From Kitasatospora sp. MAP12-44 (GTDB lineage Bacteria > Actinomycetota > Actinomycetes > Streptomycetales > Streptomycetaceae), in NCBI RefSeq assembly GCF_029892095.1, contig NZ_JARZAE010000004.1:2046001-2110000 (forward strand): 64,000 nt of DNA, read 5' to 3'. The position numbers and the translations under genes were made by a program. Shown here piece by piece: positions 8,327-18,500 of the stretch. Each line of letters begins with the position of its first letter. Position 1 is the first letter of the stretch. Below the pieces are notes generated by a model. That model was given only the letters and a program-made list of their open reading frames with translations. It made no database searches and had not been told where the DNA came from.

Positions 8327-9075
8327 CCGTCTACTTCATCGGCGCCGGCCCCGGCGCCGCCGACCTGATCACCCTGCGCGGCGCCCGTCTGCTGGCCAAG
8401 TGCGGCGTCTGCCTGTACGCGGGCAGCCTGGTGCCGGCCGAGCTGCTGGCCGAGTGCCCGCCGGGCGCCAGGCTGGTCGACACCGCCCAGCTCAATCTGA
8501 CCGAGATCACGGCCGAGCTGGTCCGCGCCCACCAGGCCGGCCAGGACGTCGCGCGGCTGCACTCCGGTGACCCGTCGGTGTTCAGCGCCGTCGCCGAGCA
8601 GATGCGCCGGCTGGACGCGGCGGGCGTGCCGTACGAGATCGTCCCGGGCGTGCCCGCCTTCGCCGCCGCGGCGGCGGCGCTGGGCCGCGAGCTGACCGTG
8701 CCGACAGTGGGCCAGACGGTGATCCTGACCCGGATCGCCCAGCAGGCCACCCCGATGCCCGCCGGCGAGGACCTGGCCACGCTCGGCCGCAGCGGCGCGC
8801 TGCTGGTGCTGCACCTGGCCGCCCGGTACGTCGACCGGGTGGTGGCCGAGCTGCTGCCCAACTACGGCGCCGACTGCCCGGCAGCCGTGGTCGCGCTGGC
8901 CAGCCGCCCCGACGAGCTGGTGCTGCGCGGCACGCTGGCCGACATCGCCGACCAGGTGAAGGCCGCCGGTGTGGTGCGGACGGCCGTCATCCTGGTCGGC
9001 CGGACGCTGGGGGCCGAGCAGTTCCCCGACAGCCACCTGTACTCGGCCGAGCGCGACCGGTCGTGCGGGCTCTAG
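8323..9075 (+). CDS. cobM: Precorrin-4 C11-methyltransferase
   Basis: SAM-dependent tetrapyrrole methylase that adds the C11 methyl group in corrin synthesis. Visible features are VYFIGAGPGAADLITLRGARLL at the N-terminus (family glycine loop), CLYAGSLVP, RLHSGDPSVFSAVAEQM and EIVPGVPAFAAAAAALG, all characteristic of CobM/CbiF. 250 residues is the standard size. GGAGGAGAAG precedes the GTG at 8323, which overlaps the cobL stop. The TAG stop at 9073-9075 overlaps the stop codon of the opposing cbiD gene through a shared CTAG, so there is no intergenic space. Confidence 0.96.
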   Translation: MTVYFIGAGPGAADLITLRGARLLAKCGVCLYAGSLVPAELLAECPPGARLVDTAQLNLTEITAELVRAHQAGQDVARLHSGDPSVFSAVAEQMRRLDAAGVPYEIVPGVPAFAAAAAALGRELTVPTVGQTVILTRIAQQATPMPAGEDLATLGRSGALLVLHLAARYVDRVVAELLPNYGADCPAAVVALASRPDELVLRGTLADIADQVKAAGVVRTAVILVGRTLGAEQFPDSHLYSAERDRSCGL

Positions 9076-10205
9076 CTCCGGCTGTTGGCCAGCGGTTCGG
9101 CGCGCCCGACGACGGTGCCGGCCCGGTCGATGCAGATCACGTCGACCGCGACCGGCGCCTCGCGCAGCACGCCCAGCGCCGTCGCGCGGGCGCCGCGGGC
9201 CACCAGGTCGCCGAGCGGCACCCCGGCCGCCGCGCAGCGCTGGACGGCCTCCAGGCCGGTGTTGGCTGCCGCCACCGCGGCCACCAGCTCGGGCCCGGCG
9301 CCGCCCTGGCGGGCCAGCTCGGCCAGGAAGCCCTTGTCCACCTGGGAGCGCGCCGAGTGCAGGTCGAGGTGGCCGGCCGCCAGTTTGGAGAGCTTGGCGA
9401 ACCCCCCGGCGATGGTCAGCCGGTCCACCGGGTGCCGGCGCAGGTACTTGAGCACCGCGCCGGCAAAGTCGCCCATGTCCAGCAGCGCGTCCTCGGGCAG
9501 CCCGTGCTCGGCCACCGCGACCTTCTCCGAGGTCGAGCCGGTGCAGCCCGCGACATGCGTGCGACCGGCGGCGCGGGCCACGTCCACGCCGCGCCGGATG
9601 CTGTCGATCCACGCCGAGCAGGAGTACGGGACCACGATGCCGGTGGTGCCCAGCACCGAGAGGCCGCCGAGGATGCCAAGGCGCGGGTTCCAGGTGCTGC
9701 GGGCGATCTCGGCGCCGTGGTCGATGGAGATCTCGATCGAGACGTCGCCCGTCCCGCCGTGCCGCGCGGCCACCTCGGCCACCGCGTCGCGCATCATCTG
9801 CCGGGGCACCGGGTTGATCGCGGGCTCGCCGACCGCCAGCGGCAGTCCGGCCTTGGTGACCGTGCCGACGCCGCTGCCGGCCAGGAAGCGCACGCCGCTG
9901 CCGGGCGGGCCGGGGCGCACGGTCGCCCGTATCACGGCGCCGTGTGTGACGTCCGGGTCGTCGCCGGCGTCCTTGACCACGGCCGCCATCGCCGCTTGAC
10001 ACTCCGTCAACTCCTCGGCAGCCAGGGCGAAGGCGGGACGCTGGCCCCTGGGCAGGGTGATCGTCACCGGGTCGGGGAACTCGCCGGTGAGCAGCGCGGT
10101 GTAGGCCGCGGTGGTGGCGGCGGTGGCGCAGGCTCCGGTGGTCCAGCCGGGGCGCAGGCCGCTGCTGCGCAGTTGCTCCTCGCGCCCGCCCGCCCGCTCA
10201 GACAC
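9072..10205 (-). CDS. cbiD: Cobalt-precorrin-5B C1-methyltransferase
   Basis: Adds the C1 methyl group after loss of the C2 fragment in the CbiD-dependent route. The signature GWTTGACATAATTAA lies near the N-terminus, followed by LPRGQRPAFALA, DDPDVTHGAVI and the Gly-rich GSGVGTVTKAGL. The length, about 377 residues, is normal. I placed the start at GTG 10205; in-frame GTGs at 10217 and 10232 are possible and none has a good ribosome-binding site. Its 5' end almost touches the divergent cobK start at 10235, so the promoters of both genes must overlap the coding regions or one gene is leaderless. It converges on cobM with overlapping stops. Confidence 0.95.
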   Translation of the reverse strand: MSERAGGREEQLRSSGLRPGWTTGACATAATTAAYTALLTGEFPDPVTITLPRGQRPAFALAAEELTECQAAMAAVVKDAGDDPDVTHGAVIRATVRPGPPGSGVRFLAGSGVGTVTKAGLPLAVGEPAINPVPRQMMRDAVAEVAARHGGTGDVSIEISIDHGAEIARSTWNPRLGILGGLSVLGTTGIVVPYSCSAWIDSIRRGVDVARAAGRTHVAGCTGSTSEKVAVAEHGLPEDALLDMGDFAGAVLKYLRRHPVDRLTIAGGFAKLSKLAAGHLDLHSARSQVDKGFLAELARQGGAGPELVAAVAAANTGLEAVQRCAAAGVPLGDLVARGARATALGVLREAPVAVDVICIDRAGTVVGRAEPLANSRS

Positions 10206-10234
10206 GCCCGGCCCCACGCATCGAAGGAGCACCC

Positions 10235-10978
10235 GTGCGGCACATCCTGATCCTCGGCGGCACCACCGAGGCCCGTCGGCTGGCGGCCGAGCTGGCCGGC
10301 GACCCGACCCTGCGGGTGACCAGTTCGCTGGCCGGCCGGGTGGCCGAGCCGCGGCTGCCGGCCGGCGAGGTACGGATCGGCGGCTTCGGTGGCGCCGCCG
10401 GCCTCGCCGACTGGCTGCGGTCGCAGCACGTGCACACCCTCATCGACGCCACGCATCCCTTCGCCCAGGTCATCAGCCGCAACGCGGCCGAGGCGGCCGC
10501 CACCGTCCATGTTCCCCTGCTCGCCCTGCGCCGGCCCAGCTGGGTCCCCGTCGCCGGTGACCGCTGGCACCCGGTGGGCTCGCTGGAGGAGGCCGCCGCT
10601 GTGCTGCCCGGGCTCGGGCGGCGGGCCCTGCTGACCACCGGACGCCTCGGCATGGCGGCCTTCGCCGGGGTCGCGGGGGTGCATGTCGTCGCCCGCTCGG
10701 TGGAGCCGCCCGAGCCGCCGCTGCCCGCCGACCTGCTGGTGCTGCTCAGCCGGGGGCCGTTCGACCTGGCCGGCGAGCGCGAGATCTTCCGCGAGCACCG
10801 GATCGACGTGCTGGTGACCAAGGACAGCGGTGGCGCGGCCACCGCTCCGAAGCTGGCGGTGGCGCGTGAACTCGGGCTGCCGGTGGTGGTCGTGCAGCGT
10901 CCGCGGCCGCCCGCCGGGGTCCCGGTCGCGCCGGACGTGGCGGGTGCGCTGGCCTGGCTGCGGGCGGCCGCCGGCTGA
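10235..10978 (+). CDS. cobK: Precorrin-6A reductase
   Basis: NADPH-dependent reductase of the corrin macrocycle (precorrin-6A to precorrin-6B). The N-terminus is HILILGGTTEARRLAAEL, then RVTSSLAGRV, IGGFGGAAGLADWL and LIDATHPFAQVISRNAAEA, all hallmarks of CobK/CbiJ. A late segment, DVLVTKDSGGAATAPKLAVA, is the conserved C-terminal site. The protein has 247 residues. GAAGGAG lies six bases before the GTG. It is transcribed away from cbiD and is followed by about 480 nt without a clear gene. Confidence 0.96.
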   Translation: MRHILILGGTTEARRLAAELAGDPTLRVTSSLAGRVAEPRLPAGEVRIGGFGGAAGLADWLRSQHVHTLIDATHPFAQVISRNAAEAAATVHVPLLALRRPSWVPVAGDRWHPVGSLEEAAAVLPGLGRRALLTTGRLGMAAFAGVAGVHVVARSVEPPEPPLPADLLVLLSRGPFDLAGEREIFREHRIDVLVTKDSGGAATAPKLAVARELGLPVVVVQRPRPPAGVPVAPDVAGALAWLRAAAG

Positions 10979-11436
10979 GCAGCGGTGGCGGCGGTGGCGG
11001 CGGATTCTGAGAGAACGGGAACCTCCGCCGCCCGGGATTCGTCCAAAGGGGCGGTGCTCTTAACACGGGGGGAATACAGGGGACTTGGCTGCCCGATCGG
11101 GCAATGCACCGCGGGGGCCGATTGTCAGTGGCCGTCGCTAGATTGATGACAACAGCTGGGGGAACGGGCCCCCGCACCCGGCGCTTCGGCGGAAGCTCCG
11201 GCGACAACTAATCCAGTACCGCCGGCACCTGTTGAGCCGGTAGCGTCAAGGACGTCAAGCCGCCCGGGTCGGCTGCCACACAGGGGATGGCAGCCGCGAG
11301 ACGGCCAAGCAGCTCAACTCACAAGGCCCTCCGCACACGCGGTACTTCGCCATGCCGTCGCGCAACGCCGCGCGCTCGGTCCCGGCGGGGTGCCCAGGGT
11401 GCCCAGGGGCCAGACCATCAGCAGTGGGTGAACACC
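10979..11436. other. Intergenic region after cobK
   Basis: No convincing gene was seen in 10979-11436. It holds short GC-rich hairpin-forming stretches, for example around 11157-11175 (GGGGGA...CCCCC), and looks like a long leader for the small frame at 11458. There is no cobalamin-riboswitch B12 box here. Confidence 0.5.
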
Positions 11437-11457
11437 ATGCAGACAGAGGGGACAGTC

Positions 11458-11541
11458 ATGTCGGTTTACGGGGGAAACTCTCGGGTCGTTCAGGTCCAGT
11501 ACCAGGTCAACACGTCTGGGGAGGACACCAGTTGGACCTGA
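11458..11541 (+). CDS. Possible 27-residue peptide gene
   Basis: A short frame starts at ATG 11458, preceded by AGAGGGGAC, and ends 27 codons later in TGA; an in-frame ATG at 11437 would make it 34 residues. The peptide reads MSVYGGNSRVVQVQY and ends GEDTSWT. It is polar with Val/Gln alternation and lacks a signal peptide, membrane segment or Cys. A strong hairpin lies about 80 nt downstream. It lies between cobK (+) and the end of cobIJ (-). I do not recognise a family; chance occurrence cannot be excluded. Confidence 0.3.
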   Translation: MSVYGGNSRVVQVQYQVNTSGEDTSWT

Positions 11542-11623
11542 GTTGGACCTGAGTCGGGCCTGCGTCGGGCATCAGCCCGGCCTGAATCGGAGCTGAGCGC
11601 GAGCTGAGCTCCGACCCGAGTAC

Positions 11624-11653
11624 GGCCCGGTGACGGATCTCCGTCACCGGGCC
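11624..11653. terminator. Bidirectional hairpin between the small frame and cobIJ
   Basis: Perfect 14-base arms at 11624-11637 and 11640-11653 with a 2-nt centre. It is placed to terminate transcripts from both the plus-strand small frame and the minus-strand cobG-H-IJ operon. Confidence 0.85.
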
Positions 11654-11704
11654 ACACCCACGCCCGCGGCCGGTCCGGGCCCGTGGCGGACCGGAAGCGG
11701 CGCT

Positions 11705-13270
11705 TCAGCGCTCCGGGTAGCGGCGCGGGGTCCAGACGACCTCGGTGCCGTCACCGCGCCGGACCGCCTGGGTCTGCGAGGAGCCGATCAGCAGGATGGT
11801 GCGCATGTCGACCTCGGCCGGGTCGAGGTCGGCCAGCCGTACCGTGCGGACCCGCTCGGTCGGGCCGCCGACGTCGCGCGCCAGCACCACCGGGGTGTCC
11901 GGCGCGCGGTGTTCGAGCAGCAGGTCTCGGGTCAGCGCGACCTGCGTGGTACGGCTGCGCGAACCCGGGTTGTACAGGGCCAGCACCAGGTCCGCCGAGG
12001 CCGCCGCACGCAGCCGCTCGGCCACCACCGACCAGGGCTTGAGCCGGTCGGAGAGCGAGACGACCGCGTAGTCGTGGCCCAGCGGCGCGCCCGCGCGGGA
12101 GGCGGCGGCGTGCGCGGCCGTCATGCCGGGGACGATCCGCACCGGCACCTCGCGGTACGGGTCGGCGCAGGCGGCCTCCAGGACGGCGGTGGCCATCGCG
12201 AAGACGCCCGGGTCACCGGAGGAGACCACCGCGACCCGGCGCCCGCGCCGGGCCAGGTCCAGGGCGAACTCGGCGCGCTCGGCCTCGACCTTGTTGTCCG
12301 AGCCGTGCCGCTGCTGGCCGGGGCGCGCCGGCACCCGGTCCAGGTAGGTGGTGTAGCCCACCAGGTCGTCGGCGGCGGCGAGTTCACCGCGCGCCTCGGG
12401 GGTCAGCCAGAGCGGACCGGCCGGGCCGAGGCCGACCACGACCACCTGGCCGGCGCCCTCCGGGACGGCCTCCGGCTCCTGCTGCCGCTGCGGCAGCCCG
12501 ATCCGGCTCGGCAGGATCGCCACCGAGAAGTACGGCACGGTCGACGGGTCCACCTCGGCCAGCGGCGCGAGCCGCTCCCCCGCCATGGTGGCGCGCTCGA
12601 CGAACTGGGCGTCCGCCAGCCGTCCCGAGCGCTCCAGCGCGCGGCGCACGGTGGGGAAGGTCCGGCCCAGCTTGAGGATCGCGGCCGAGTCGGTGGCGGC
12701 GAGCCGGGCCGTCAGCTCCTCCTCGGGCAGCGTGCCCGGCAGGATGGTCAGCACCTCCTCCGCCTCGACCAGCGGCCGGCCGAGCCGGGCGGCCGCGGCG
12801 CTCACCGAGGTCACCCCGGGGACCACCTCGGTCGGATAGCGGTGTGCGAGCCGCTTGTGCATGTGCATGTACGAGCCGTAGAACATCGGGTCGCCCTCGG
12901 CGAGCACCACCACGGTGCGCCCGGCGTCCAGGTGGACGGCCAGCCGGGCCGCGGCCTCCTCGTAGAACTCGTCCAACGCGCCCCGGTAGCCGCCGGGGTG
13001 GTCGGTGGTCTCGGTGGTGACCGGGTAGACCAGCGGTTCCTCGACCTGGCCCTCGCGCAGGTAGCGGGCGGCGATCGAGCGGGCGATCGAACGCCCGTGC
13101 CGGGCGCTGTGGTAGGCCACCACGTCGGCCTGGCCGATCAGGGCGGCGGCGCGGACGGTCATCAGGTCCGGGTCGCCCGGGCCGAGGCCGACCCCGTAGA
13201 GCCGACCGGTCGTCCCGGCGGCCGCCTGCTCAACGTCATGCTGGTCAGCGCTCTGCTGGTCGGCGGTCAT
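11705..13270 (-). CDS. cobIJ: Fused precorrin-2 C20-methyltransferase / precorrin-3B C17-methyltransferase
   Basis: Two tetrapyrrole methylases in one chain of 521 residues. The CobI half (residues ~20-255) has [37 protein letters not shown] and [19 protein letters not shown]; it methylates C20. The CobJ half (~262-521) has [37 protein letters not shown] and [19 protein letters not shown]; it methylates C17 and drives ring contraction from precorrin-3B. The fusion is common in actinobacteria. The ATG at 13270 overlaps the cobH stop by 4 nt. It is last in the cobG-cobH-cobIJ operon and ends before a strong bidirectional hairpin. Confidence 0.96.
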   Translation of the reverse strand: MTADQQSADQHDVEQAAAGTTGRLYGVGLGPGDPDLMTVRAAALIGQADVVAYHSARHGRSIARSIAARYLREGQVEEPLVYPVTTETTDHPGGYRGALDEFYEEAAARLAVHLDAGRTVVVLAEGDPMFYGSYMHMHKRLAHRYPTEVVPGVTSVSAAAARLGRPLVEAEEVLTILPGTLPEEELTARLAATDSAAILKLGRTFPTVRRALERSGRLADAQFVERATMAGERLAPLAEVDPSTVPYFSVAILPSRIGLPQRQQEPEAVPEGAGQVVVVGLGPAGPLWLTPEARGELAAADDLVGYTTYLDRVPARPGQQRHGSDNKVEAERAEFALDLARRGRRVAVVSSGDPGVFAMATAVLEAACADPYREVPVRIVPGMTAAHAAASRAGAPLGHDYAVVSLSDRLKPWSVVAERLRAAASADLVLALYNPGSRSRTTQVALTRDLLLEHRAPDTPVVLARDVGGPTERVRTVRLADLDPAEVDMRTILLIGSSQTQAVRRGDGTEVVWTPRRYPER

Positions 13271-13893
13271 TCGATCTCACTCGCAATCGCGTTGAGGGCC
13301 GCGGCCGCGATCGCGCTGCCGCCGCGCCGCCCGCGCACCACCAGGTGCTCCAGGCCGGAGGGGTGCTCGGCCAGCGCCTGCTTGGACTCGGCGGCGCCGA
13401 TGAAACCGACCGGAACGCCGATCACCGCGGCCGGACGGGGAGCGCCCGCCTCGATCATCTCCAGCAGCCGGAAGAGCGAGGTCGGCGCGTTGCCGACGGC
13501 GACCACCGAGCCCTCCAGCCGGTCGCGCCACAGCTCCATGGCGGCCGCGCTGCGGGTGGTGCCGAGCTCGGCGGCGAGCGCGGGGACCGAGGGGTCGGAG
13601 AGCGTGCAGATCACCTCGTTGTCGGCGGGCAGCCGCTTGCGGGTGACGCCGCTGGCCACCATCGAGACGTCGCACAGGATCGGCGCGCCGGCCCGCAGCG
13701 CGGCCCGCGCGGAGGCCACCACACCGGGGGTCCAGAGCAGGTCGGCGACCAGGTCGGTCATCCCGCAGGCGTGGATCATCCGCACCGCGACCTGGGAGAC
13801 GTCGGCGGGCAGGCCGGCAAGGTCCGCCTCGGCGCGGATGGTGGCAAAGGACTCGCGGTAGATCGCCGCGCCGTCCTTCTCGTACTCGATCAC
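13267..13893 (-). CDS. cobH: Precorrin-8X methylmutase
   Basis: Moves the C11 methyl group to C12 to give hydrogenobyrinate. Landmarks are [32 protein letters not shown] with the conserved His, [18 protein letters not shown]-like [17 protein letters not shown], and [15 protein letters not shown]. It has 208 residues, as expected. The start is GTG at 13893 with GGAGGA five bases upstream. It overlaps the cobG stop (GTGA) at one end and the cobIJ start (ATGA) at the other, so all three proteins are translationally coupled. Confidence 0.96.
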   Translation of the reverse strand: MIEYEKDGAAIYRESFATIRAEADLAGLPADVSQVAVRMIHACGMTDLVADLLWTPGVVASARAALRAGAPILCDVSMVASGVTRKRLPADNEVICTLSDPSVPALAAELGTTRSAAAMELWRDRLEGSVVAVGNAPTSLFRLLEMIEAGAPRPAAVIGVPVGFIGAAESKQALAEHPSGLEHLVVRGRRGGSAIAAAALNAIASEIE

Positions 13894-15098
13894 GTGGTCC
13901 TCCGGGCCGCAGCGACCGCTGCCGCCATCTGTTGGTTCGTCACTTCTGCTACTACACCTGCGGGTTGGGATATCCGGTAGGCGCCGGCGCCGGTGGCGAG
14001 CACATCGACCCACTCGCCGGCCGGGTGGCCGCAGCGGCGCTCGCAGCCCGACCAGTGGACGGGGAGGCCCACGGGAGCGGGCATCGCGTCCAGCGCCGTC
14101 GCGGCGTCGCTTCGCACGTCGGCCAGCGACTTGGCGCAGCCGGGCGATCCGGTGCACGCGGTGGCCAGTTCCCACGCGGAGGCCGGGTCGGTGCGCAGTC
14201 CGGCCGCGGCGAGCGCGGACAGCTCGCCGGCCGCCACGCCGGGCAGCACCGCGCCGCGCCACGGGGTCACCCGCAGGCCGTCGACCGCCAGCGCGGCGAG
14301 CAGCCGCCACTGCGCGGCAGTGGCCCGACCGAACCGGAAGCCCACCGAGATCCCGCCCGCCACCGCACCGACCGCCGGGCGGCGGCCGGACAGCTCGGGC
14401 AGCGCACGCGGCGCGAGGCCCAGGCGGGCCGCGAGCCGCGTCCCGTCCGGGTCGGCTTCGCGGATCCGCCAGGCGCCGGCGGCGAGCACCATGAACTCCT
14501 CGGCGGCGCGCAGCGCGGCGCTCGGGCCGTCGGCGACGACCGCGCAGGTCGCCGCCCGGCCCAGGCGCAGCAGGTGGGTGCCGTCCGGCTGTGCGATCAA
14601 GGTCACATCGGCGTCCAGGCCGGCGACGTCGCCGCGCCCGTCGTCCAGGGCGAAGAGGAAGCGTCCGGAGAGCCCGCGCGCGACCGCCGAAGCGCAGAGC
14701 AGCGCGTCCAGCTCACCCACCAGGCCGCTCAGGTCCCGGCCGCCGTCCAGCCCGGCCAGCGGGGAGGCGACGATATTGCGCACCCGGTCGTGCGCGAGCG
14801 AGGGCAGCAGCCCGGCCGCACCGAGTCGCGCGGCCAACTCCGCACCGGCGTCGGCCGCCAGACCCCGCAGCTGGACGTTGCCGCGCGAGGTGGTCTCGAG
14901 CGCGCCGTCCCCCAACTGCTCGGCCGCCTCGGCCAGCGCGAGCGCCTGATCGGACGACAGCAGGCCGCCCGGCAGTCGCACTCGGGCCAGTGCCCCGTCG
15001 TCCGCCGCATGCAGCCGCAGCGCGCCCGGACAGGCATCGTCGCGCCCCCGAGCAGCCCGGACGCGGGCAGGCTCGACGGGGGAGGGTGAGGGTGACAT
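13890..15098 (-). CDS. cobG: Precorrin-3B synthase (oxygen-dependent)
   Basis: Mono-oxygenase-type enzyme related to ferredoxin-dependent nitrite/sulfite reductases; it makes precorrin-3B in the aerobic route. It has two ferredoxin-like half domains. The metal-cluster Cys residues are visible as [16 protein letters not shown] and [11 protein letters not shown], fitting a [4Fe-4S]/sirohaem-type centre. The segment [13 protein letters not shown] near the N-terminus is typical of the superfamily. I chose ATG 15098; ATG 15110 is also in frame, and neither has a strong ribosome-binding site. It is the first gene of the operon that continues with cobH and cobIJ, and is divergent from cobN. No riboswitch was seen on its own strand. 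Confidence 0.93.
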   Translation of the reverse strand: MSPSPSPVEPARVRAARGRDDACPGALRLHAADDGALARVRLPGGLLSSDQALALAEAAEQLGDGALETTSRGNVQLRGLAADAGAELAARLGAAGLLPSLAHDRVRNIVASPLAGLDGGRDLSGLVGELDALLCASAVARGLSGRFLFALDDGRGDVAGLDADVTLIAQPDGTHLLRLGRAATCAVVADGPSAALRAAEEFMVLAAGAWRIREADPDGTRLAARLGLAPRALPELSGRRPAVGAVAGGISVGFRFGRATAAQWRLLAALAVDGLRVTPWRGAVLPGVAAGELSALAAAGLRTDPASAWELATACTGSPGCAKSLADVRSDAATALDAMPAPVGLPVHWSGCERRCGHPAGEWVDVLATGAGAYRISQPAGVVAEVTNQQMAAAVAAARRTT

Positions 15099-15249
15099 GG
15101 CCGCGAGCATACCGATGATCCGACTGGACGTATGCCCCGCATCAGGCCAGCCATCAGGCAGGGCATCAGGCAGCACCAGCTGCGTTTCGGCTGCCCGTCG
15201 TCGGCGCGGGCGGAACGCCTGCCACCCTGGGCCGTTGCGGCCGCCCGTT

Positions 15250-15386
15250 ACTATGACGCCGGGTGGGCCTCGCGGTCCGCCCACGCCAGCGACGGCGCTG
15301 GGGAGGAAGCCGGTGCGAAACCGGTGCGGTCCCGCCACTGTGACCACGGCTCACCCGCCGTGGGAGCCAGGAACTCCTTGCCGTCC
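15250..15386 (+). promoter_or_regulatory. Cobalamin (B12) riboswitch upstream of cobN
   Basis: The core matches the cobalamin-riboswitch consensus: GGAAGCCGGTGCG, then ACCGGTGCGGTCCCGCCACT (B12-box region at about 15320-15341) and GGGAGCCAGGAAC further on. It lies on the plus strand about 120 nt before cobN and should lower cobN expression when adenosylcobalamin binds. The boundaries are approximate. Because it is transcribed toward cobN, it should not control cobG-H-IJ. Confidence 0.93.
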
Positions 15387-15390
15387 TCAC

Positions 15391-15427
15391 GCTCCCCCAG
15401 CCTTGGGCCGGGGGTACTCCCGCCCGG
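15391..15427. repeat. GC-rich imperfect inverted repeat between riboswitch and cobN
   Basis: CTCCCCCAGCC is followed after a short loop by GGCCGGGGGTACTCCCGCC. It could be the riboswitch expression platform (terminator-like hairpin), and it resembles short palindromic intergenic repeats that I recall from streptomycete genomes. Confidence 0.4.
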
Positions 15428-15504
15428 GGCGCGGACCCCGAGGAAGGCACGCCGATGCGCACCGTCATGCCCGTTCCCGCCCACCAGCGCGGGAGGGCCG
15501 CCGC

Positions 15505-18500
15505 GTGATCCTGCTCCTGTCGACCTCCGACACCGACCTGCTCTCGGCCCGCGCGAGCGCCGGCCCGGTCCCGTACCGCCTCGGCAACCCGGCTCGGCTG
15601 ACCCCGGCCGACCTGCCCGCCCTCGTCGAGGGCACCGACCTGGTGGTCGTGCGGCTGCTCGGCGGCCGGCGCGCCTGGGAGGAGGGCCTGGACGCGCTGC
15701 TGGCCGGGCCCCGCCCGGTGATCGTGCTGAGCGGCGAACAGGCGCCGGACGCCCAGCTGATGGAGCTGTCCACCGTCCCGGCCGGCCTGGCCGCCGAGGC
15801 GCACGCCTATCTCGCGCACGGCGGTCCGGCCAACCTGGCCGAGCTGGCCGCGTTCCTCTCCGACACCGTGCTGCTTACCGGCCACGGCTTCGCCGCCCCC
15901 GCCTCCGCGCCCGACTGGGGTCCGCTGGAGCGCACGCCCCGGCGCACCGAGGGCCCGCTGGTCGCGGTGCTGTACTACCGCGCACACCACATGAGCGGGA
16001 ACACCGCCTTCGTCGACACGCTCTGCTCGGCGATCGAGGACGCGGGCGGCCGGGCGCTGCCGCTGTACTGCTCCTCGCTGCGCGGCGCGAGCGACGAGCT
16101 GCTCGCCGAACTCGGCCGCTGCGACGCCATCGTGACCACCGTGCTGGCGGCCGGCGGCACCCGGCCCGCCGACGCCTCGGCGGGCGGCGACGAGGAGGCC
16201 TGGGACGCCGGCGCGCTGGCCGCGCTCGACCGCCCGATCCTGCAGGCGCTCTGCCTGACCTGGTCGCGCGCGGTGTGGGAGTCCAGCGACGACGGCCTCT
16301 CCCCGCTGGACACCGCCACCCAGGTCGCCGTGCCGGAGTTCGACGGCCGTCTGATCACCGTGCCGTTCTCCTTCAAGGAGCTGGACGAGGACGGCCTGAC
16401 CGTCTACGTCGCCGACCCCGAGCGCTCCGCGCGGGTCGCCGGGATCGCCGTGCGGCACGCCCGGCTGCGCCACATCCCGGCCGCCGAGCGGCGGTTGGCG
16501 CTCGTGCTGTCCGCCTACCCGACCAAGCACGCCCGGGTCGGCAACGCGGTCGGCCTGGACACCCCGGCCAGCGCCGCCCGGCTGCTGCGCCGGCTGCACG
16601 GCGAGGGCTGGGACATCGGCCCGCTGGAGGGCCCGGACGCACTGCCGGGTCTGGCCGACGTCGAGGACCAGCACGAGGGCGACGCGCTGATCCGCGCGCT
16701 GATCGACGCCGGCGGCTACGACCAGGACTGGCTCACCGAGGACCAGCTGGCCCGCAACCCCGTCCGGATCCCGGCCGCCGACTACCGGCGCTGGTACGCG
16801 GGCCTGCCCGAGGGCCTGCGGACCAAGGTCGAGGAGCACTGGGGCCCGGCGCCCGGCGAGCTCTACGTGGACCGCAGCCAGAACCCGGACGGCGACATCG
16901 TGCTGGCGGGCCTGCGGGCCGGCAACCTGCTGGTGCTCGTCCAGCCGCCGCGCGGCTTCGGCGCCAACCCGGTGGCGATCTACCACGACCCCGACCTGCC
17001 GCCCTCGCACCACTACCTGGCCGCCTACCGCTGGATCGCGGCCGCGCAGGCGGACGGCGGCTTCGGCGCCGACGCCGTGGTGCACCTGGGCAAGCACGGC
17101 AACCTGGAGTGGCTGCCCGGCAAGACCGCCGCGCTCTCCGCCGAGTGCGGGCCGGACGCGGCGCTCGGCGACCTGCCGCTGATCTACCCCTTCCTGGTCA
17201 ACGACCCGGGCGAGGGCACCCAGGCCAAGCGCCGCGCGCACGCCACCCTGGTGGACCACCTGGTCCCGCCGATGGCCCGCGCCGAGAGCTACGGCGACAT
17301 CGCGCGCCTGGAGCAACTGCTCGACGAGCACGCCAACATCGCCGCGATGGACCCGGCCAAGCTGCCGGCCGTCCGGGCGCAGATCTGGACGCTGATCCAG
17401 GCCGCCCGCCTGGACCACGACCTCGGCCTGGAGGACCGGCCCGAGGACGACGGCTTCGACGACTTCCTGCTGCACGTCGACGGCTGGCTCTGCGAGATCA
17501 AGGACGCCCAGATCCGCGACGGCCTGCATGTGCTGGGCCAGGCCCCGACCGGCACCGACCGGGTCAACCTGGTGCTGGCGATCCTGCGCGCCCGCCAGAT
17601 CTGGGGCGGCGTGCGCGCGCTGCCCGGCCTGCGCGAGGCGCTCGGCCTGGACGAGGCGGCGCTCACGCTCGGCAGCGTCGACGCCATCGAGGCGCAGGCG
17701 CGCGCCCTGGTCGAGGCGATGGAGGCCGCCGACTGGGCCCCCGAGGCGGTCGAGAAGGTCGCCGCCGGGCTGCCGACCGCGGTGGCCGAGGTGCTGGACT
17801 TCGCCGTGCACCAGGTGGTCCCCCGACTGGCCGGTACCACCGCCGAGTTGGACGCCGTGGTGCATGCGCTGCGCGGCGGCTTCGTGCCCGCCGGGCCGTC
17901 CGGTTCGCCGCTGCGCGGGCTGGTCAACGTGCTGCCGACCGGCCGCAACTTCTATTCGGTGGACCCCAAGGCGGTGCCCAGCCGGCTCGCCTGGGAGACC
18001 GGCCAGGCGCTGGCCGAATCGCTGGTCGCCCGCTACCAGGCGGACAACGACGGCGCCGTGCCGCCCTCGGTCGGCCTCTCGCTCTGGGGCACCAGCGCGA
18101 TGCGCACGGCCGGCGACGACATCGCCGAGGCGTTCGCGCTGCTCGGCATCCGCCCGATCTGGGACGACGCCTCGCGCCGGGTCACCGGCCTGGAGCCGAT
18201 CCCGCTGGCCGAACTCGGCCGCCCGCGCGTCGACGTGACGCTGCGGATCTCCGGCTTCTTCCGCGACGCCTTCCCGCACGTGGTCGCCCTGCTGGACGAC
18301 GCGGTGCGCCTGGCCGCAGCCCAGGAGGAGTCCGACGCGGACAACTTCGTGCGGGCTCACGTGCAGGCCGACCTGGCCGAGCACGGGGACGAACGCCGGG
18401 CCACCGTACGGGTGTTCGGCTCCCGCCCGGGGACGTACGGGGCCGGCCTGCTGCAGCTGATCGACAGCCGCGACTGGCGCACCGACGCCGACCTCGCCGA

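Noticed and set aside
10979..11436. Second cobalamin riboswitch near cobK
   Set aside because: No B12-box sequence was found in this region.
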